64,000 nucleotides of DNA. It comes from Acidimicrobiales bacterium. Lineage in GTDB: Bacteria > Actinomycetota > Acidimicrobiia > Acidimicrobiales > Aldehydirespiratoraceae. The notes beneath the pieces were generated by a model, which was given only the letters and a program-made list of their open reading frames with translations, was not told the DNA's origin and did not search any database. The DNA lies in contig JAVJSI010000005.1 of assembly GCA_040219515.1 (NCBI GenBank), positions 1-64,000 of the forward strand, read 5' to 3'. The translations under genes were made by a program, and so were the position numbers. Numbering within the stretch: the stretch's first letter is position 1; every line of letters starts with the position of its first letter. This document shows positions 46,902 through 55,731 of the stretch, one piece after another.

Positions 46902-46918
46902 GTAAGAGGATTGTCAGA
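46902..46918 (-). promoter_or_regulatory. Candidate response-regulator direct repeat (TCTNAC twice)
   Basis: On the minus strand the hexamers TCTGAC and TCTTAC occur 11 bases apart, 61 bases upstream of the secreted-protein ATG. The same TCTNAC-N5-TCTNAC shape occurs in front of the adjacent regulator gene. This makes the secreted protein the likely direct target of the regulator. The site is weak in isolation; the shared spacing is the argument. Confidence 0.45.
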
Positions 46919-46972
46919 ATCGGAGAATTCGACGGTCTTCGTCGGCTCGCGGCGAGCTTCTACACTCGGGCT

Positions 46973-48145
46973 GTGACCACACCGGCCCCGTATCTGCACG
47001 AACGCCTGCAGGGTTTCGGCACCACGATCTTCACGGCGATGTCGGCCCTGGCGGCCGAGACCGGTGCCGTCAATCTCGGGCAGGGCTTTCCCGACACCGA
47101 CGGTCCGGGCACCGTGTCGCAGGCGGCGATCGATGCGATCAACGCGGGCCACAACCAGTATCCGCCGCTGCCCGGCATCGAAGAGTTGCGCCGGGCGATC
47201 GCCCGTCATCGCCGCCATCATCGCGGTCAGACGTTCGACCCGGACAGCGAGATCCTCGTGACCACCGGGGCCACCGAGGCGCTCGCTGCGGCGCTTCTCG
47301 CCCTCACCGGTCCCGGCGACGAGGTGGTCACGTTCGAGCCCTACTACGACAGCTATGCCGCCGGCATCGCGATGAGTGGTGCCACGAGGCGCGTGGTCAC
47401 GCTGAGGGGCGACGACTACTCGTTCGATCCCGACGAACTGGTCGCTTCGTTCACGTCGTCGACGAAGTTGCTGCTGCTCAACAGTCCCCACAATCCGACC
47501 GGCAAGGTGTTCAGCCGGGCGGAGCTGGAGTCGATCGCTCGCGTCTGCATCGAACGCGACGTGCTGGTGGTGACCGACGAGGTCTACGAACACCTCGTCT
47601 ACGACGACCACGAGCACATCCCCATCGCCACTTTGCCCGGCATGGCCGAGCGCACGCTCACGATTTCGTCGGCGGGGAAGATCTTCTCGTTCACCGGTTG
47701 GAAGATCGGTTGGGCGTGTGGCCCCGCGCCGCTCGTCGCCGCGGTGCGAACGGCGAAGCAGTACCTCACGTTCGCGTCGGGCACACCCTGGCAACACGCA
47801 GTGGCGGCCGGGCTCGGACTCGGCGACGAGTTCTTCCACGGGTATGTCGCAGAGATGCAGTCGAAGCGGGATCGATTGTGCGGCGGTCTCGAGGCGGCCG
47901 GCTTCGAGATCATCCGCCCGCAGGGGACCTACTTCGTCACCGCCGACATCAGGTCCGTCGGCGCTGAGGACGGCATCGACTTCTGTCGGTCGTTGCCGAG
48001 GACGGCAGGTGTGGTGGCGGTGCCGAGCCAGGTCTTCTACGACCACGAGAACGAGGGCCGGCACCTCGTGCGCTTCGCGTTCTGCAAGAAGGACACCGTC
48101 CTCGACGAGGCCGCTCACCGGCTGCTGGCGGCGGAGGGATTCTGA
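46973..48145 (+). CDS. PLP aminotransferase, glutamine transaminase/MtnE type
   Basis: The GTG at 46973 gives 390 residues of fold-type I aminotransferase. LLLNSPHNPTGKVFSRAEL, VVTDEVYEHLVYD and the Schiff-base Lys236 (SSAGKIFSFTGWKIGW) are diagnostic. The opening VNLGQGFPDTDGP is typical of kynurenine/glutamine transaminase K and methionine (YbdL-like) aminotransferases. The next gene encodes an omega-amidase and overlaps this stop (TGATG), so the two likely act together on glutamine-derived ketoglutaramate. The exact amino acid substrate is inferred from context. Confidence 0.85.
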   Translation: MTTPAPYLHERLQGFGTTIFTAMSALAAETGAVNLGQGFPDTDGPGTVSQAAIDAINAGHNQYPPLPGIEELRRAIARHRRHHRGQTFDPDSEILVTTGATEALAAALLALTGPGDEVVTFEPYYDSYAAGIAMSGATRRVVTLRGDDYSFDPDELVASFTSSTKLLLLNSPHNPTGKVFSRAELESIARVCIERDVLVVTDEVYEHLVYDDHEHIPIATLPGMAERTLTISSAGKIFSFTGWKIGWACGPAPLVAAVRTAKQYLTFASGTPWQHAVAAGLGLGDEFFHGYVAEMQSKRDRLCGGLEAAGFEIIRPQGTYFVTADIRSVGAEDGIDFCRSLPRTAGVVAVPSQVFYDHENEGRHLVRFAFCKKDTVLDEAAHRLLAAEGF

Positions 48146-48903
48146 TGCTCCGGGTTGCAGCGATCCAACACGACGTCGTCTGGGAGAAGGTCGACGAGAA
48201 CATCGCCGCGGTCACGCCGTTGATCGACGCGGCGGTCCATGACGGCGCCCGCATGGTCGTGCTCGCCGAGATGTGGTCGACCGGGTTCTCGATGAATGCG
48301 GACGAGGTGGCGGAGAAGCCCGACGGCGCCACGGCCACCTTCATGCGGGAAACGGCGGCTCGCACCGGCGCGTGGATCGTGGGCTCGTTCCCCGAACACA
48401 CAGAGGGCTACGACCGGCCGACGAATCGACTGCTGATGGCCGGACCCGGCGGCGAGGATCATCGCTACTCGAAGATCCACCCGTTCACGTTCGCTCGCGA
48501 GCACGAGCACTACGCCGCGGGTCGTGACCGTCTGACGGTCGAGGTCGAGGGCGTGCGGGTGACCCCGCTGGTCTGCTACGACCTCCGGTTCACCGACCTC
48601 TTCTGGGACGCGGCGGCCACCACCGACTGCTTCGTCGTACCGGCCAATTGGCCACGGGCCCGTCGCGAGCACTGGACCACCCTGCTGCGAGCCCGGGCGA
48701 TCGAGAACCAGGCCTACGTGGTCGGCGTGAATCGTGTCGGTTCGGCCGGGCGGCTCGACTACTCGGGTGACACCTGCATCATCGATCCGCTGGGGGAGGT
48801 CCACGCCGCACCGGTCGGCGAGATCGCCACCGTCCTGGCCGACGTCGACCCGGCCGAGGTGACCCGGGTGCGCGCCGAGTTCCCCTTCATGCAGGACCGC
48901 TGA
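48145..48903 (+). CDS. Omega-amidase (YafV/MtnU-like)
   Basis: This 252-residue nitrilase-superfamily enzyme has the triad Glu42 (VVLAEMWSTGF), Lys110 (YSKIHPF) and Cys144 (LVCYDLRFT). CYDLRF is the YafV-type signature, and the ARAIENQAYVVGVNRVG loop fits omega-amidase. It should hydrolyse ketoglutaramate or ketosuccinamate to release ammonia. Its ATG shares a base with the stop of the aminotransferase. Together they fit the glutaminase II (transaminase plus omega-amidase) route, also used in methionine salvage. Confidence 0.85.
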   Translation: MLRVAAIQHDVVWEKVDENIAAVTPLIDAAVHDGARMVVLAEMWSTGFSMNADEVAEKPDGATATFMRETAARTGAWIVGSFPEHTEGYDRPTNRLLMAGPGGEDHRYSKIHPFTFAREHEHYAAGRDRLTVEVEGVRVTPLVCYDLRFTDLFWDAAATTDCFVVPANWPRARREHWTTLLRARAIENQAYVVGVNRVGSAGRLDYSGDTCIIDPLGEVHAAPVGEIATVLADVDPAEVTRVRAEFPFMQDR

Positions 48904-48939
48904 ACGCGCCGCATCCTCACGTCGACTCGCTCAGCACCC

Positions 48940-50661
48940 TCACACCGACTCGCTCAGCTCGTCGCGGAGTGCGCGTTTGAGGAACTTGCCGTTGGCGTTC
49001 TGCGGCAGCGGTTCGTCGCGGAACCACACGTGCTCGGGGATCTTGAACTTGGCGAGCCGTGGCTCGAGATGGACGCGCAGCTCGTCGGCGGTGAGCGTTG
49101 CCCCCTCCGCGAGGTGGACGGCGACACCGACGGCCTCGCCGAGGCGATCGTCGGGCACCCCGAACACGGCGGCCTCGGCGATGGCCGGGTGCTCGTAGAT
49201 CGCCGCCTCGACCTCGGCGCAGTAGACGTTCTCCCCGCCGCGCAGCACCATGTCCTTGGCCCGGTCGACGATGTGGACGAAGCCGTCGTCGTCGATGTGG
49301 ACGATGTCGCCGGTGCGGAACCATCCGTCGACGATCGCCTCCGCGGTGGCCTCGGGGCGGTTGAGGTATCCCTTCACGACCACGGGACCCTTCACGCAGA
49401 GCTCGCCCCGCGACCCGGGGGGAAGATCATTGCCGTTCTCGTCGATCACCTTCGCCTCGAGGGTCGGCATCACGAGCCCGGCCGACGTCGGCCGGGCACT
49501 GAAGAAGATGTCGCTGACCGCGGTGATGATGCCGTGGGTCTCGGTGAGCCCGTAGCCGGTGCTCGGTTTCACGGCGCCCTTGGCATCGGCGATCTTCTCG
49601 ACGAGGTCGGGCTGCAGCGCCGCGCCACCGCCGCCCATCGAGGCCATGCTCGACGTGTCGCGGGTCTCCCAGTCCGGGTGCATGAGCATCTCGCGGCTCA
49701 TGGTCGGTACTCCGGTGAAGGTACCGACCTTCTCGCGTTCGATGAGCTCGAGGGCGCGGCCGGCATCCCATTTGTGCATGAACACCAGCTTGGCGCCGGT
49801 GAGCGTGCCCGGGTGGAGCACACAGTTGTTGGCGGTCACGTGGAAGAGCGGTGTCGGCACCATGATCGCCGGGTCGGCCGGTGCCGATCGCTCCTCGGTG
49901 AGTTCACCTGCTTCGGCCAGCTTGGCTTTGGCCATTCCCGCCGCGGTCGTCGCGAACGCGAGGTGCAGCAGATTGTGCACCGACCCGCGATGGGTGAGCT
50001 GGGCGCCCTTGGGGAAGCCCGTCGTGCCCGACGTGTAGAAGATGCACATGTCGTCGTCGGGATCGATGTCGGCCACCGGCAGGGCGTCGGGCGCGGCGGC
50101 GGCGTCGACCACTTCGGCCCAGCGGCTGGCGTCGTCGGGAAGCTCGCGCCCGGAGCGAACGGCCATCACGTGCATGGGCGCCTCGGCTCGGAGTGCCGCG
50201 AGCACCGGCAGCAGTCGCTCGAGACGTTCGTCGTCGGCGATCACGACCTTGGGGCGTGAGTCGCTGAGTCCGTACTCGAGTTCGCTGCTCGTCCACCACG
50301 CGTTGACACCGACCGCGGCAGCGCCGAGAGAGATGGTCGCCCAGTAGGCGATGGCCCACTCGGGATAGTTGCGCATGGCGATCGCCACCCGGTCGCCCTT
50401 GCCGACACCATGGGTCTCCGCGAGGACTGTGGCCAGTGAACGGACGAGCGCATGGGCCTCGGTGTAGGTGAGGCGTTCGTCCTCGAAGACGATGTAGGGC
50501 TTGTCGCCGAAGCCGGCCGACATCTCCCAGAGAACGCGCATGTTCGGAGGAGCCTGGTCGAACACCCGCATCGTGATGCCGCGCACGTCCTGTTCGGACC
50601 AGGCGAACTGGGCACCGGGGGCGGTCAATTCTTCCCACGTGGATTTCAAGACGTCGATCAC
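48940..50661 (-). CDS. Acyl-CoA synthetase, FadD-like
   Basis: This 573-residue class I adenylate-forming enzyme opens with about 30 residues of N-terminal domain and YIVFEDERLTYTEAHALVRS. It has FYTSGTTGFPKGAQLTH, the STGYGLTETHGIITAVS block, and GWFRTGDIVHIDDDGFVHIVDRAKDMVLRGGENVY, then LPQNANGKFLKRALRDEL with the catalytic Lys. It should form acyl-CoA from a fatty or aromatic acid. The start is GTG. The 3' end includes a 23-base tandem repeat just beyond the stop. Confidence 0.9.
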   Translation of the reverse strand: MIDVLKSTWEELTAPGAQFAWSEQDVRGITMRVFDQAPPNMRVLWEMSAGFGDKPYIVFEDERLTYTEAHALVRSLATVLAETHGVGKGDRVAIAMRNYPEWAIAYWATISLGAAAVGVNAWWTSSELEYGLSDSRPKVVIADDERLERLLPVLAALRAEAPMHVMAVRSGRELPDDASRWAEVVDAAAAPDALPVADIDPDDDMCIFYTSGTTGFPKGAQLTHRGSVHNLLHLAFATTAAGMAKAKLAEAGELTEERSAPADPAIMVPTPLFHVTANNCVLHPGTLTGAKLVFMHKWDAGRALELIEREKVGTFTGVPTMSREMLMHPDWETRDTSSMASMGGGGAALQPDLVEKIADAKGAVKPSTGYGLTETHGIITAVSDIFFSARPTSAGLVMPTLEAKVIDENGNDLPPGSRGELCVKGPVVVKGYLNRPEATAEAIVDGWFRTGDIVHIDDDGFVHIVDRAKDMVLRGGENVYCAEVEAAIYEHPAIAEAAVFGVPDDRLGEAVGVAVHLAEGATLTADELRVHLEPRLAKFKIPEHVWFRDEPLPQNANGKFLKRALRDELSESV

Positions 50662-50688
50662 GGGTTCATTGCTAGCAGGCCTGTGAGT

Positions 50689-52068
50689 TCAGGCGAGGTG
50701 GATGTTCAACAGCTTGGACAGTCGCGCCTGGGCATCGTCCCAGGCCGGGTCCGTCGCGAGGTTCACGAATTCTCCGGGATCGGCGGCCAGGTCGTAGAGC
50801 TCGCGCTCACCGGTGTGGAGGATGCCGAGCTTCATCGACGGGACCGTCGGGTGATCGGGTCCGGTCACGACGGAGTCGTGGCCGGGCCAGGGCGTGAAGA
50901 CGGCGAGAGGCAGCGACTGGAGCAGGACCGATCGGTTCGCCATGATGCCGGAGAACTCCCGGACGAGACGGAGGTCGATGCCGTCGAGATCGTGGCTCGG
51001 TTGGGCGCCGGCGACACCGACCACGGTGGTGGTGATGTCGGCCTGGGTGACCGGCACCGAGGTCGAGCCGGCCGGGAAGCCCGGACCGGTGACGAGCAGT
51101 GGTGTGCGAACGACGGGCTCGTAGAGCGTCACCTTCTGCACGGCGGCGGGCACCCCGAACGCGTTGCCGAAGCGATGCTCGCCGTAGTGCACGCCCTGGT
51201 CCGAGGAGAGGATCACCAGGGTGTTCTCGAGTTGGCCTGACTGCTCGAGGGCGACGAAGAAGCTCTCGATCGCGTCGTCGACCCCGGTGAGCACCTGGGC
51301 CTGCTGCATCTGGGCTCGTTCGAAATCGGCGATCTGCGCCTCGCTCAGGGGCGGGAGGGCCTGGATCCACGCCGGCTTGCCGGTGACGTCCTCGTCGACG
51401 GGAGCCGGCGACGGGAGATCGGTCCAGAGTCCCGTGTGCTCGGGTCGAGGCTGGAGCTCGCCCGTTTCGGTGATGGTGTGGGGGTGCTGTGGGTTCCACG
51501 AGGCGAACCACGGGCCGGTGGAGGTCGTCGCGAAATCGATCAGCGCGTCGGTCATGTAGTCGAGGTTGCGGCCGCCGGGCGCGAAGGGCTCAGGTGGCGT
51601 GAGCCCCTCTTCCACCTCGAAGGTGAACTCGTCGTGACCGTTGGCCGTGTAGGTCTTCCACACATCCCAGCCGGGCTGGATCCCTTGGTCCCAGTGGATG
51701 GTCGTGATGTACTCGCCGAACAGGCCTGTGCGATAGCCGGCCGCCTGCAACCAGTAGCCCCAGGTCTTCGTGGGGTCGAGCTCCGTTGCCGTCAGGTACC
51801 ACTTCCACGGATGATTCTTGAGGTTGGTCCCGGTGAAGAGGCCCAGGCGGGTGTCGATACAGGCGCCGCCGTTGGCTCGTGACTGGGTGAACCGATGGTC
51901 GAAGCGGGCCATCGTCTTCGGCATGTAGTTCAGGCCGTCTTCTCGCATGTCGTCGAGGTAGAGGACCGCGATGTTCGTGCCGGGGATGGGTGGACCGGTG
52001 CAGGCGATGCTCGGAAACGCGGCGAAGGCGAGGGAGCCGACCACGAACTCCCGCCGAGTGATGTGCAT
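50689..52068 (-). CDS. Tat-exported sulfatase-family protein with degenerate signature
   Basis: The ATG at 52068 gives 459 residues. TRREFVVGSLAFAAFPSIAC is a Tat signal (TRREF) joined to a lipobox (Cys23), so it is exported, folded and lipid anchored. NIAVLYLDDMREDG (Asp39, Asp40), the loop GGACIDTRLGLFTG and NPQHPHT and SSDQGVHYGEHRF are the sulfatase-fold landmarks. Two key residues differ. The canonical C/S-x-P-S-R is CIDTR, with Pro missing. The metal-binding D-N/H of SD(H/N)G is Asp290-Gln291. Activity as a sulfatase is therefore doubtful. It diverges from psuG across 64 bases. Confidence 0.8.
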   Translation of the reverse strand: MHITRREFVVGSLAFAAFPSIACTGPPIPGTNIAVLYLDDMREDGLNYMPKTMARFDHRFTQSRANGGACIDTRLGLFTGTNLKNHPWKWYLTATELDPTKTWGYWLQAAGYRTGLFGEYITTIHWDQGIQPGWDVWKTYTANGHDEFTFEVEEGLTPPEPFAPGGRNLDYMTDALIDFATTSTGPWFASWNPQHPHTITETGELQPRPEHTGLWTDLPSPAPVDEDVTGKPAWIQALPPLSEAQIADFERAQMQQAQVLTGVDDAIESFFVALEQSGQLENTLVILSSDQGVHYGEHRFGNAFGVPAAVQKVTLYEPVVRTPLLVTGPGFPAGSTSVPVTQADITTTVVGVAGAQPSHDLDGIDLRLVREFSGIMANRSVLLQSLPLAVFTPWPGHDSVVTGPDHPTVPSMKLGILHTGERELYDLAADPGEFVNLATDPAWDDAQARLSKLLNIHLA

Positions 52069-52132
52069 CGCGCGCAAGGTACACCTCGTGTCGTCGAATT
52101 GGTAGAACAATCTGGCGCCTAGAGTTCCCACG

Positions 52133-53044
52133 ATGACCCCCGCGTTCCGGACCAGCGAAGAGGTGGGTGCCGCCGTCCGCGACGGCGTCCCGGTCGTCGC
52201 CCTCGAGTCGACGATCTTCAGTGGGCTGGGCCTGCCGTCGCCGGCCAATCGCGAGTGTTTCGAGCGGTGCGAGCAGGCCATTCGGTCGGGCGGCGCGGTG
52301 CCGGCTCTGACCGCGGTGATCGATGGTGTGGCCGTCGTGGGCGTGACGGCAGCGGAGCTCGAGCGGGTGCTCGCCGGGTCCGCCAAGGTCGCCGCCCGGG
52401 ACCTGCCCCACGCAGTCGCGTCGGACCTCGACATCGGGGTCACGACGGTCTCGGCCACGGTGACGTTGGCCGCCGCCGCGGGCATCGAGGTCTTCGCCAC
52501 CGGGGGCATCGGCGGGGTCCACCGGGGGTCGGCGCTCACCGGCGACATCAGCCATGACCTCGTCGCACTCTCGCGCCACCCTGTCGTGACGGTGTCCGCA
52601 GGGGCGAAGGCCTTTCTCGATCTGGCGGCCACCCTCGAGTACCTCGAGACCCTGGGGGTGCCGGTGGTGGGGTGGAGAACCGACCGGTTCCCGGCCTTCT
52701 ACACACGAGACAGCGGGGTCGCCGTCCCCGCCATCGTGACGTCCGGCGCCCAGGTCGGGGCGATGCTCCGAGCGTCGGGCGAACTCGGTCATCCGGGCGG
52801 GATCCTCGTCGCCAACCCGATCCCGGATTCTGCCGAGCTCGACGTCGAACGCATCGACCGTGCCCTCGATGCGGCGTTGGCCGAGGTCGATGCTCGAGGG
52901 CTCCGAGGTCCTGCGGTCACGCCTCTGGTGCTCGCCGCGATCGCCGAGGCCACCGAGGGTGACAGTGTTCCCGCCAACCTCGCCCTGGCCGAGCACAACG
53001 CCGTCGTCGCGACCGAGATCGCCGCAGCGATCGCGGCGCACTGA
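52133..53044 (+). CDS. psuG: Pseudouridine-5'-phosphate glycosidase
   Basis: This 303-residue enzyme has the opening VALESTIFSGLGLPSPANRE, and VTLAAAAGIEVFATGGIGGVHRG as the active-site block typical of PsuG. PsuG reversibly cleaves pseudouridine 5'-phosphate to uracil and ribose 5-phosphate. The catalytic Lys and metal ligands lie in the expected VALES and TGGIGGVH regions. No psuK kinase gene is adjacent. It is the first of four genes spaced by 10, -4 and 19 bases, implying one transcript. Confidence 0.9.
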   Translation: MTPAFRTSEEVGAAVRDGVPVVALESTIFSGLGLPSPANRECFERCEQAIRSGGAVPALTAVIDGVAVVGVTAAELERVLAGSAKVAARDLPHAVASDLDIGVTTVSATVTLAAAAGIEVFATGGIGGVHRGSALTGDISHDLVALSRHPVVTVSAGAKAFLDLAATLEYLETLGVPVVGWRTDRFPAFYTRDSGVAVPAIVTSGAQVGAMLRASGELGHPGGILVANPIPDSAELDVERIDRALDAALAEVDARGLRGPAVTPLVLAAIAEATEGDSVPANLALAEHNAVVATEIAAAIAAH

Positions 53045-53054
53045 GGCGATCGGG

Positions 53055-53594
53055 ATGGGCGCCGCACGCGACTGGACCCGCAGTCAGCACGAGCGATGCC
53101 CCGACTGCGGCACCGATGCATCGAATTTCGCCGATCGCGAGCTCGGTGCCCAGGTCCTGCGGGAGGTCGCCGAGTGGGGAAGGTTGCTCGCGTCGGCCGA
53201 CCCTGCCGCGGTGCGCCGCCGACCCGCAGCCGAGGTGTGGTCACCGCTCGAGTACGCCTGCCACGTGCGCGACCTACTGCCAGTGATGGCCGGTCGGGTC
53301 GAACTGATGCGCACGGAGGACTCGCCCGACCTCGGGTGGTGGGACCACGAGGCCGAGGTCGTCGCGTCGTGCTACAACGAGCAGGTGCCGGTTCTCGTGG
53401 TCGAGCAGATGACCACCAACGCCCGTGGCTTCTCCCTCACCCTCGACCGTGTCGTCGGTGACGAGTGGGAGCGGCGCGCCGAACGTCGACCGGGCGAGGT
53501 GTTCACCATTCGCGGAACCGCCCGGTTCGTTCTCCACGAGGTCATCCACCATCGTGACGATGCGTCCCGCGCGCTGAAAGGCATCGCTCCATGA
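53055..53594 (+). CDS. DinB-superfamily (four-helix metal-binding) protein
   Basis: This 179-residue protein has the His triad pattern of the DinB/maleylpyruvate isomerase-like fold: EYACHVRDLL gives one His, and LHEVIHHRDD gives two spaced His near the C-terminus. The four-helix bundle binds a divalent metal. Members use mycothiol or another low-molecular-weight thiol to modify electrophiles, but others have unknown roles. The N-terminal CPDCGT is a possible extra zinc site. It overlaps the P450 gene (ATGA), so a shared reaction is plausible but unproven. Confidence 0.75.
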   Translation: MGAARDWTRSQHERCPDCGTDASNFADRELGAQVLREVAEWGRLLASADPAAVRRRPAAEVWSPLEYACHVRDLLPVMAGRVELMRTEDSPDLGWWDHEAEVVASCYNEQVPVLVVEQMTTNARGFSLTLDRVVGDEWERRAERRPGEVFTIRGTARFVLHEVIHHRDDASRALKGIAP

Positions 53595-54799
53595 CGGCCA
53601 GCCCCGATGAGATTCTCCTCACGCTGATGATGGATCCGGCGGCGATCCCCGATCCCCATCCGCTGTACCGGCAGCTGCGGGAGACAGCGCCCCTCTTCAA
53701 GACGGCGATCGGGGAGACCTGGGTGGTGTCGGGGTTCGAGAACTCCCGAGCGCTGCTCCGCGATCCACGTTGCGGCCAACCACCCCGCGACGCGGCCGAG
53801 GGTCGAGTGGCCATCGACGGTTCACCGAGGCGGAACAGGGGCGGCGATGCCCAACCGATGCTCTTCATGAATCCGCCCGATCACACGCGAGTGCGAGGCC
53901 TCGTGAGCCGGGCGTTCACCCCCCGCCGGGTCGAGCTCCTGCGGGACGAAGTCGTCGCGATGACCGACCGACTGCTCGATGCACTCGACGGCGAGGGCGA
54001 CTTCATCGACGGGCTCGCCTTCCCGCTGCCGGCCAACGTCATCAGCGCGCTCGTGGGCGTCCCCGAAGCCGACCGGGATTGGCTGCGCCCGCTGATCGCC
54101 GATCTGGTGCCGACCATCGAGCCCACCGCCACGGCGGAGGTGATGGAGAAGGCCGACGTCGCCGGGGCCCGGGTGAGCGAGTACCTCACCGACCTGATCG
54201 CCACCCGGCGCGCGGAACCGCGTGACGACATGTTGTCGGCGCTCATCCAGGCGAGCGACGGCGACGATCAACTCAGCGAGGCAGAGGTCATCGTCAACAT
54301 CTTCCTCATCTACGCCGCCGGATTCGAGACGACCACCCACCTTCTCGCCAACATGGTGCGTCAGCTCGTCGCCCACCCGGGTGAGCTGGATCGCCTGCGC
54401 GGCGATCGTTCGCTCATTCCCAACACCGTCGAGGAGACCTTGCGGTTCGATCCGCCGGTGCAGCTCGACGCCCGGTTCGCCTTCGACGACATCGACATCG
54501 ACGGGGTCACGATCGAGAAGGGCTCGTCGATCATCACGCTGCTGGCCGGCGCCAATCGGGATCCCGCAGTATGCGACAACCCCGACGACTTCGACGTCGG
54601 GCGGACCGATGTCCAACTGATGTCGTTCGGCTCGGGCATCCACTACTGCCTCGGCGCAGCCCTGGCCCGCCTCGAAGCGCAGGTGGTGCTCGAACGCCTG
54701 CTCGATCGCTACGGCTCGTGGGAGATCACGGCCGAGCCGGTCTGGCAGACCCGGATCACAATCCGCGGTGTCGAGCGCCTCGACGTGAAGTTCGCCTGA
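53591..54799 (+). CDS. Cytochrome P450
   Basis: This 402-residue enzyme has the I-helix AGFETTTHLL, the K-helix EETLR, and the haem-binding FGSGIHYCLGAALARLEA with the thiolate Cys. Its length is that of a soluble bacterial P450 (CYP) that needs ferredoxin partners, none of which lies next door. It hydroxylates an unknown, probably hydrophobic, substrate. The ATG overlaps the stop of the DinB-like gene, and a thioesterase-like gene follows after 19 bases, so the three may act in one pathway. Confidence 0.9.
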   Translation: MTASPDEILLTLMMDPAAIPDPHPLYRQLRETAPLFKTAIGETWVVSGFENSRALLRDPRCGQPPRDAAEGRVAIDGSPRRNRGGDAQPMLFMNPPDHTRVRGLVSRAFTPRRVELLRDEVVAMTDRLLDALDGEGDFIDGLAFPLPANVISALVGVPEADRDWLRPLIADLVPTIEPTATAEVMEKADVAGARVSEYLTDLIATRRAEPRDDMLSALIQASDGDDQLSEAEVIVNIFLIYAAGFETTTHLLANMVRQLVAHPGELDRLRGDRSLIPNTVEETLRFDPPVQLDARFAFDDIDIDGVTIEKGSSIITLLAGANRDPAVCDNPDDFDVGRTDVQLMSFGSGIHYCLGAALARLEAQVVLERLLDRYGSWEITAEPVWQTRITIRGVERLDVKFA

Positions 54800-54818
54800 T
54801 CCCGATACAACACCTGTC

Positions 54819-55652
54819 GTGACCGACTGGCGTGACAGCAAGGCCGAGCCCGACGAGTACCTCGTCGAGGTCGACGGCGACACCATCGAGCCGACCCACC
54901 TCTGCGGTGGACCCTGGTCGCCCGACGCGCAGCACGGCAGCGCAGTAGCGGCCACTCTGGCGTGGGCGGTCGAGCAGGTCGAGACACCCGTTCCGATGCG
55001 TCCGGTCCGCTTCACCGCGGACCTCCTGAGCCCGGTGCCGCTCACCCCCCTTCGATGGGAGGCCCGCACCGTCAAGGCGGGTAAGCGCATCGCCGTGGTC
55101 GATTCGGCGCTCTACGACGGTGATCGTCTCGCCGCTCGCGCCTCCACCCTGTTGATGCGCAGCGAGGTCACGATCGACATCCCCGACGATGTGAACCAGC
55201 CGCCTCCCGTCCCGTTGCCGCCACGCGAGCCGCTGCCCGTTGACGACTTCGTGGTGCCGGAGGGAACGGAGTGGACACCACCGGGCTTCGCGTTCGCCAT
55301 GGACTACGAGCGCACCGCCGGCGCGATGTCGCAGGGCGCCCCCGCGTCGATCTGGATGCGGCTCCGTTGCCGGACCGTTGCCGGTGAGGACGCGACGCCG
55401 TTCCAATGGGCCGTCGCCGCGGCCGACATGGGCAGCCAGCTCGGTGGATTCCTCCCGTTCGCCACGTATCGCACGATCAATGCCGACATCACGCTGCACC
55501 TGCATCGGTTGCCGACGACGTCATGGATCGGCCTCGACGGCACCCATCGGGTGGCCCCCGACGCGATCGGGCAGACGAACGCCTCGATGTTCGACGAGGA
55601 GGGGCTCGTCGCCCAGATGCAGTCGTCGGTGCACATCGACCGCTGGGGGTAG
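54819..55652 (+). CDS. Acyl-CoA thioesterase-like protein (TesB-type hotdog)
   Basis: This 277-residue protein starts with GTG. It has the two-hotdog pattern HLCGGPWSPDAQHGSAVAATLAWAVE...PMRPVRFTADLLSPVPLTPLRWEARTVKAGKRI, typical of 4HBT_3/acyl-CoA thioesterase II-like proteins. The QTNASMFDEEGLVAQ block is the second domain's conserved end. It should hydrolyse or bind an acyl-CoA. A substrate is not identifiable. It is the last gene of the psuG-P450 string. Confidence 0.8.
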   Translation: MTDWRDSKAEPDEYLVEVDGDTIEPTHLCGGPWSPDAQHGSAVAATLAWAVEQVETPVPMRPVRFTADLLSPVPLTPLRWEARTVKAGKRIAVVDSALYDGDRLAARASTLLMRSEVTIDIPDDVNQPPPVPLPPREPLPVDDFVVPEGTEWTPPGFAFAMDYERTAGAMSQGAPASIWMRLRCRTVAGEDATPFQWAVAAADMGSQLGGFLPFATYRTINADITLHLHRLPTTSWIGLDGTHRVAPDAIGQTNASMFDEEGLVAQMQSSVHIDRWG

Positions 55653-55731
55653 TGACCGACGGACACCTTTGCATCTGCGGGTCGGTGTCGCTTCGTAGAG
55701 ACCGCAACACACCCCAACGAAAGGTCCCACG

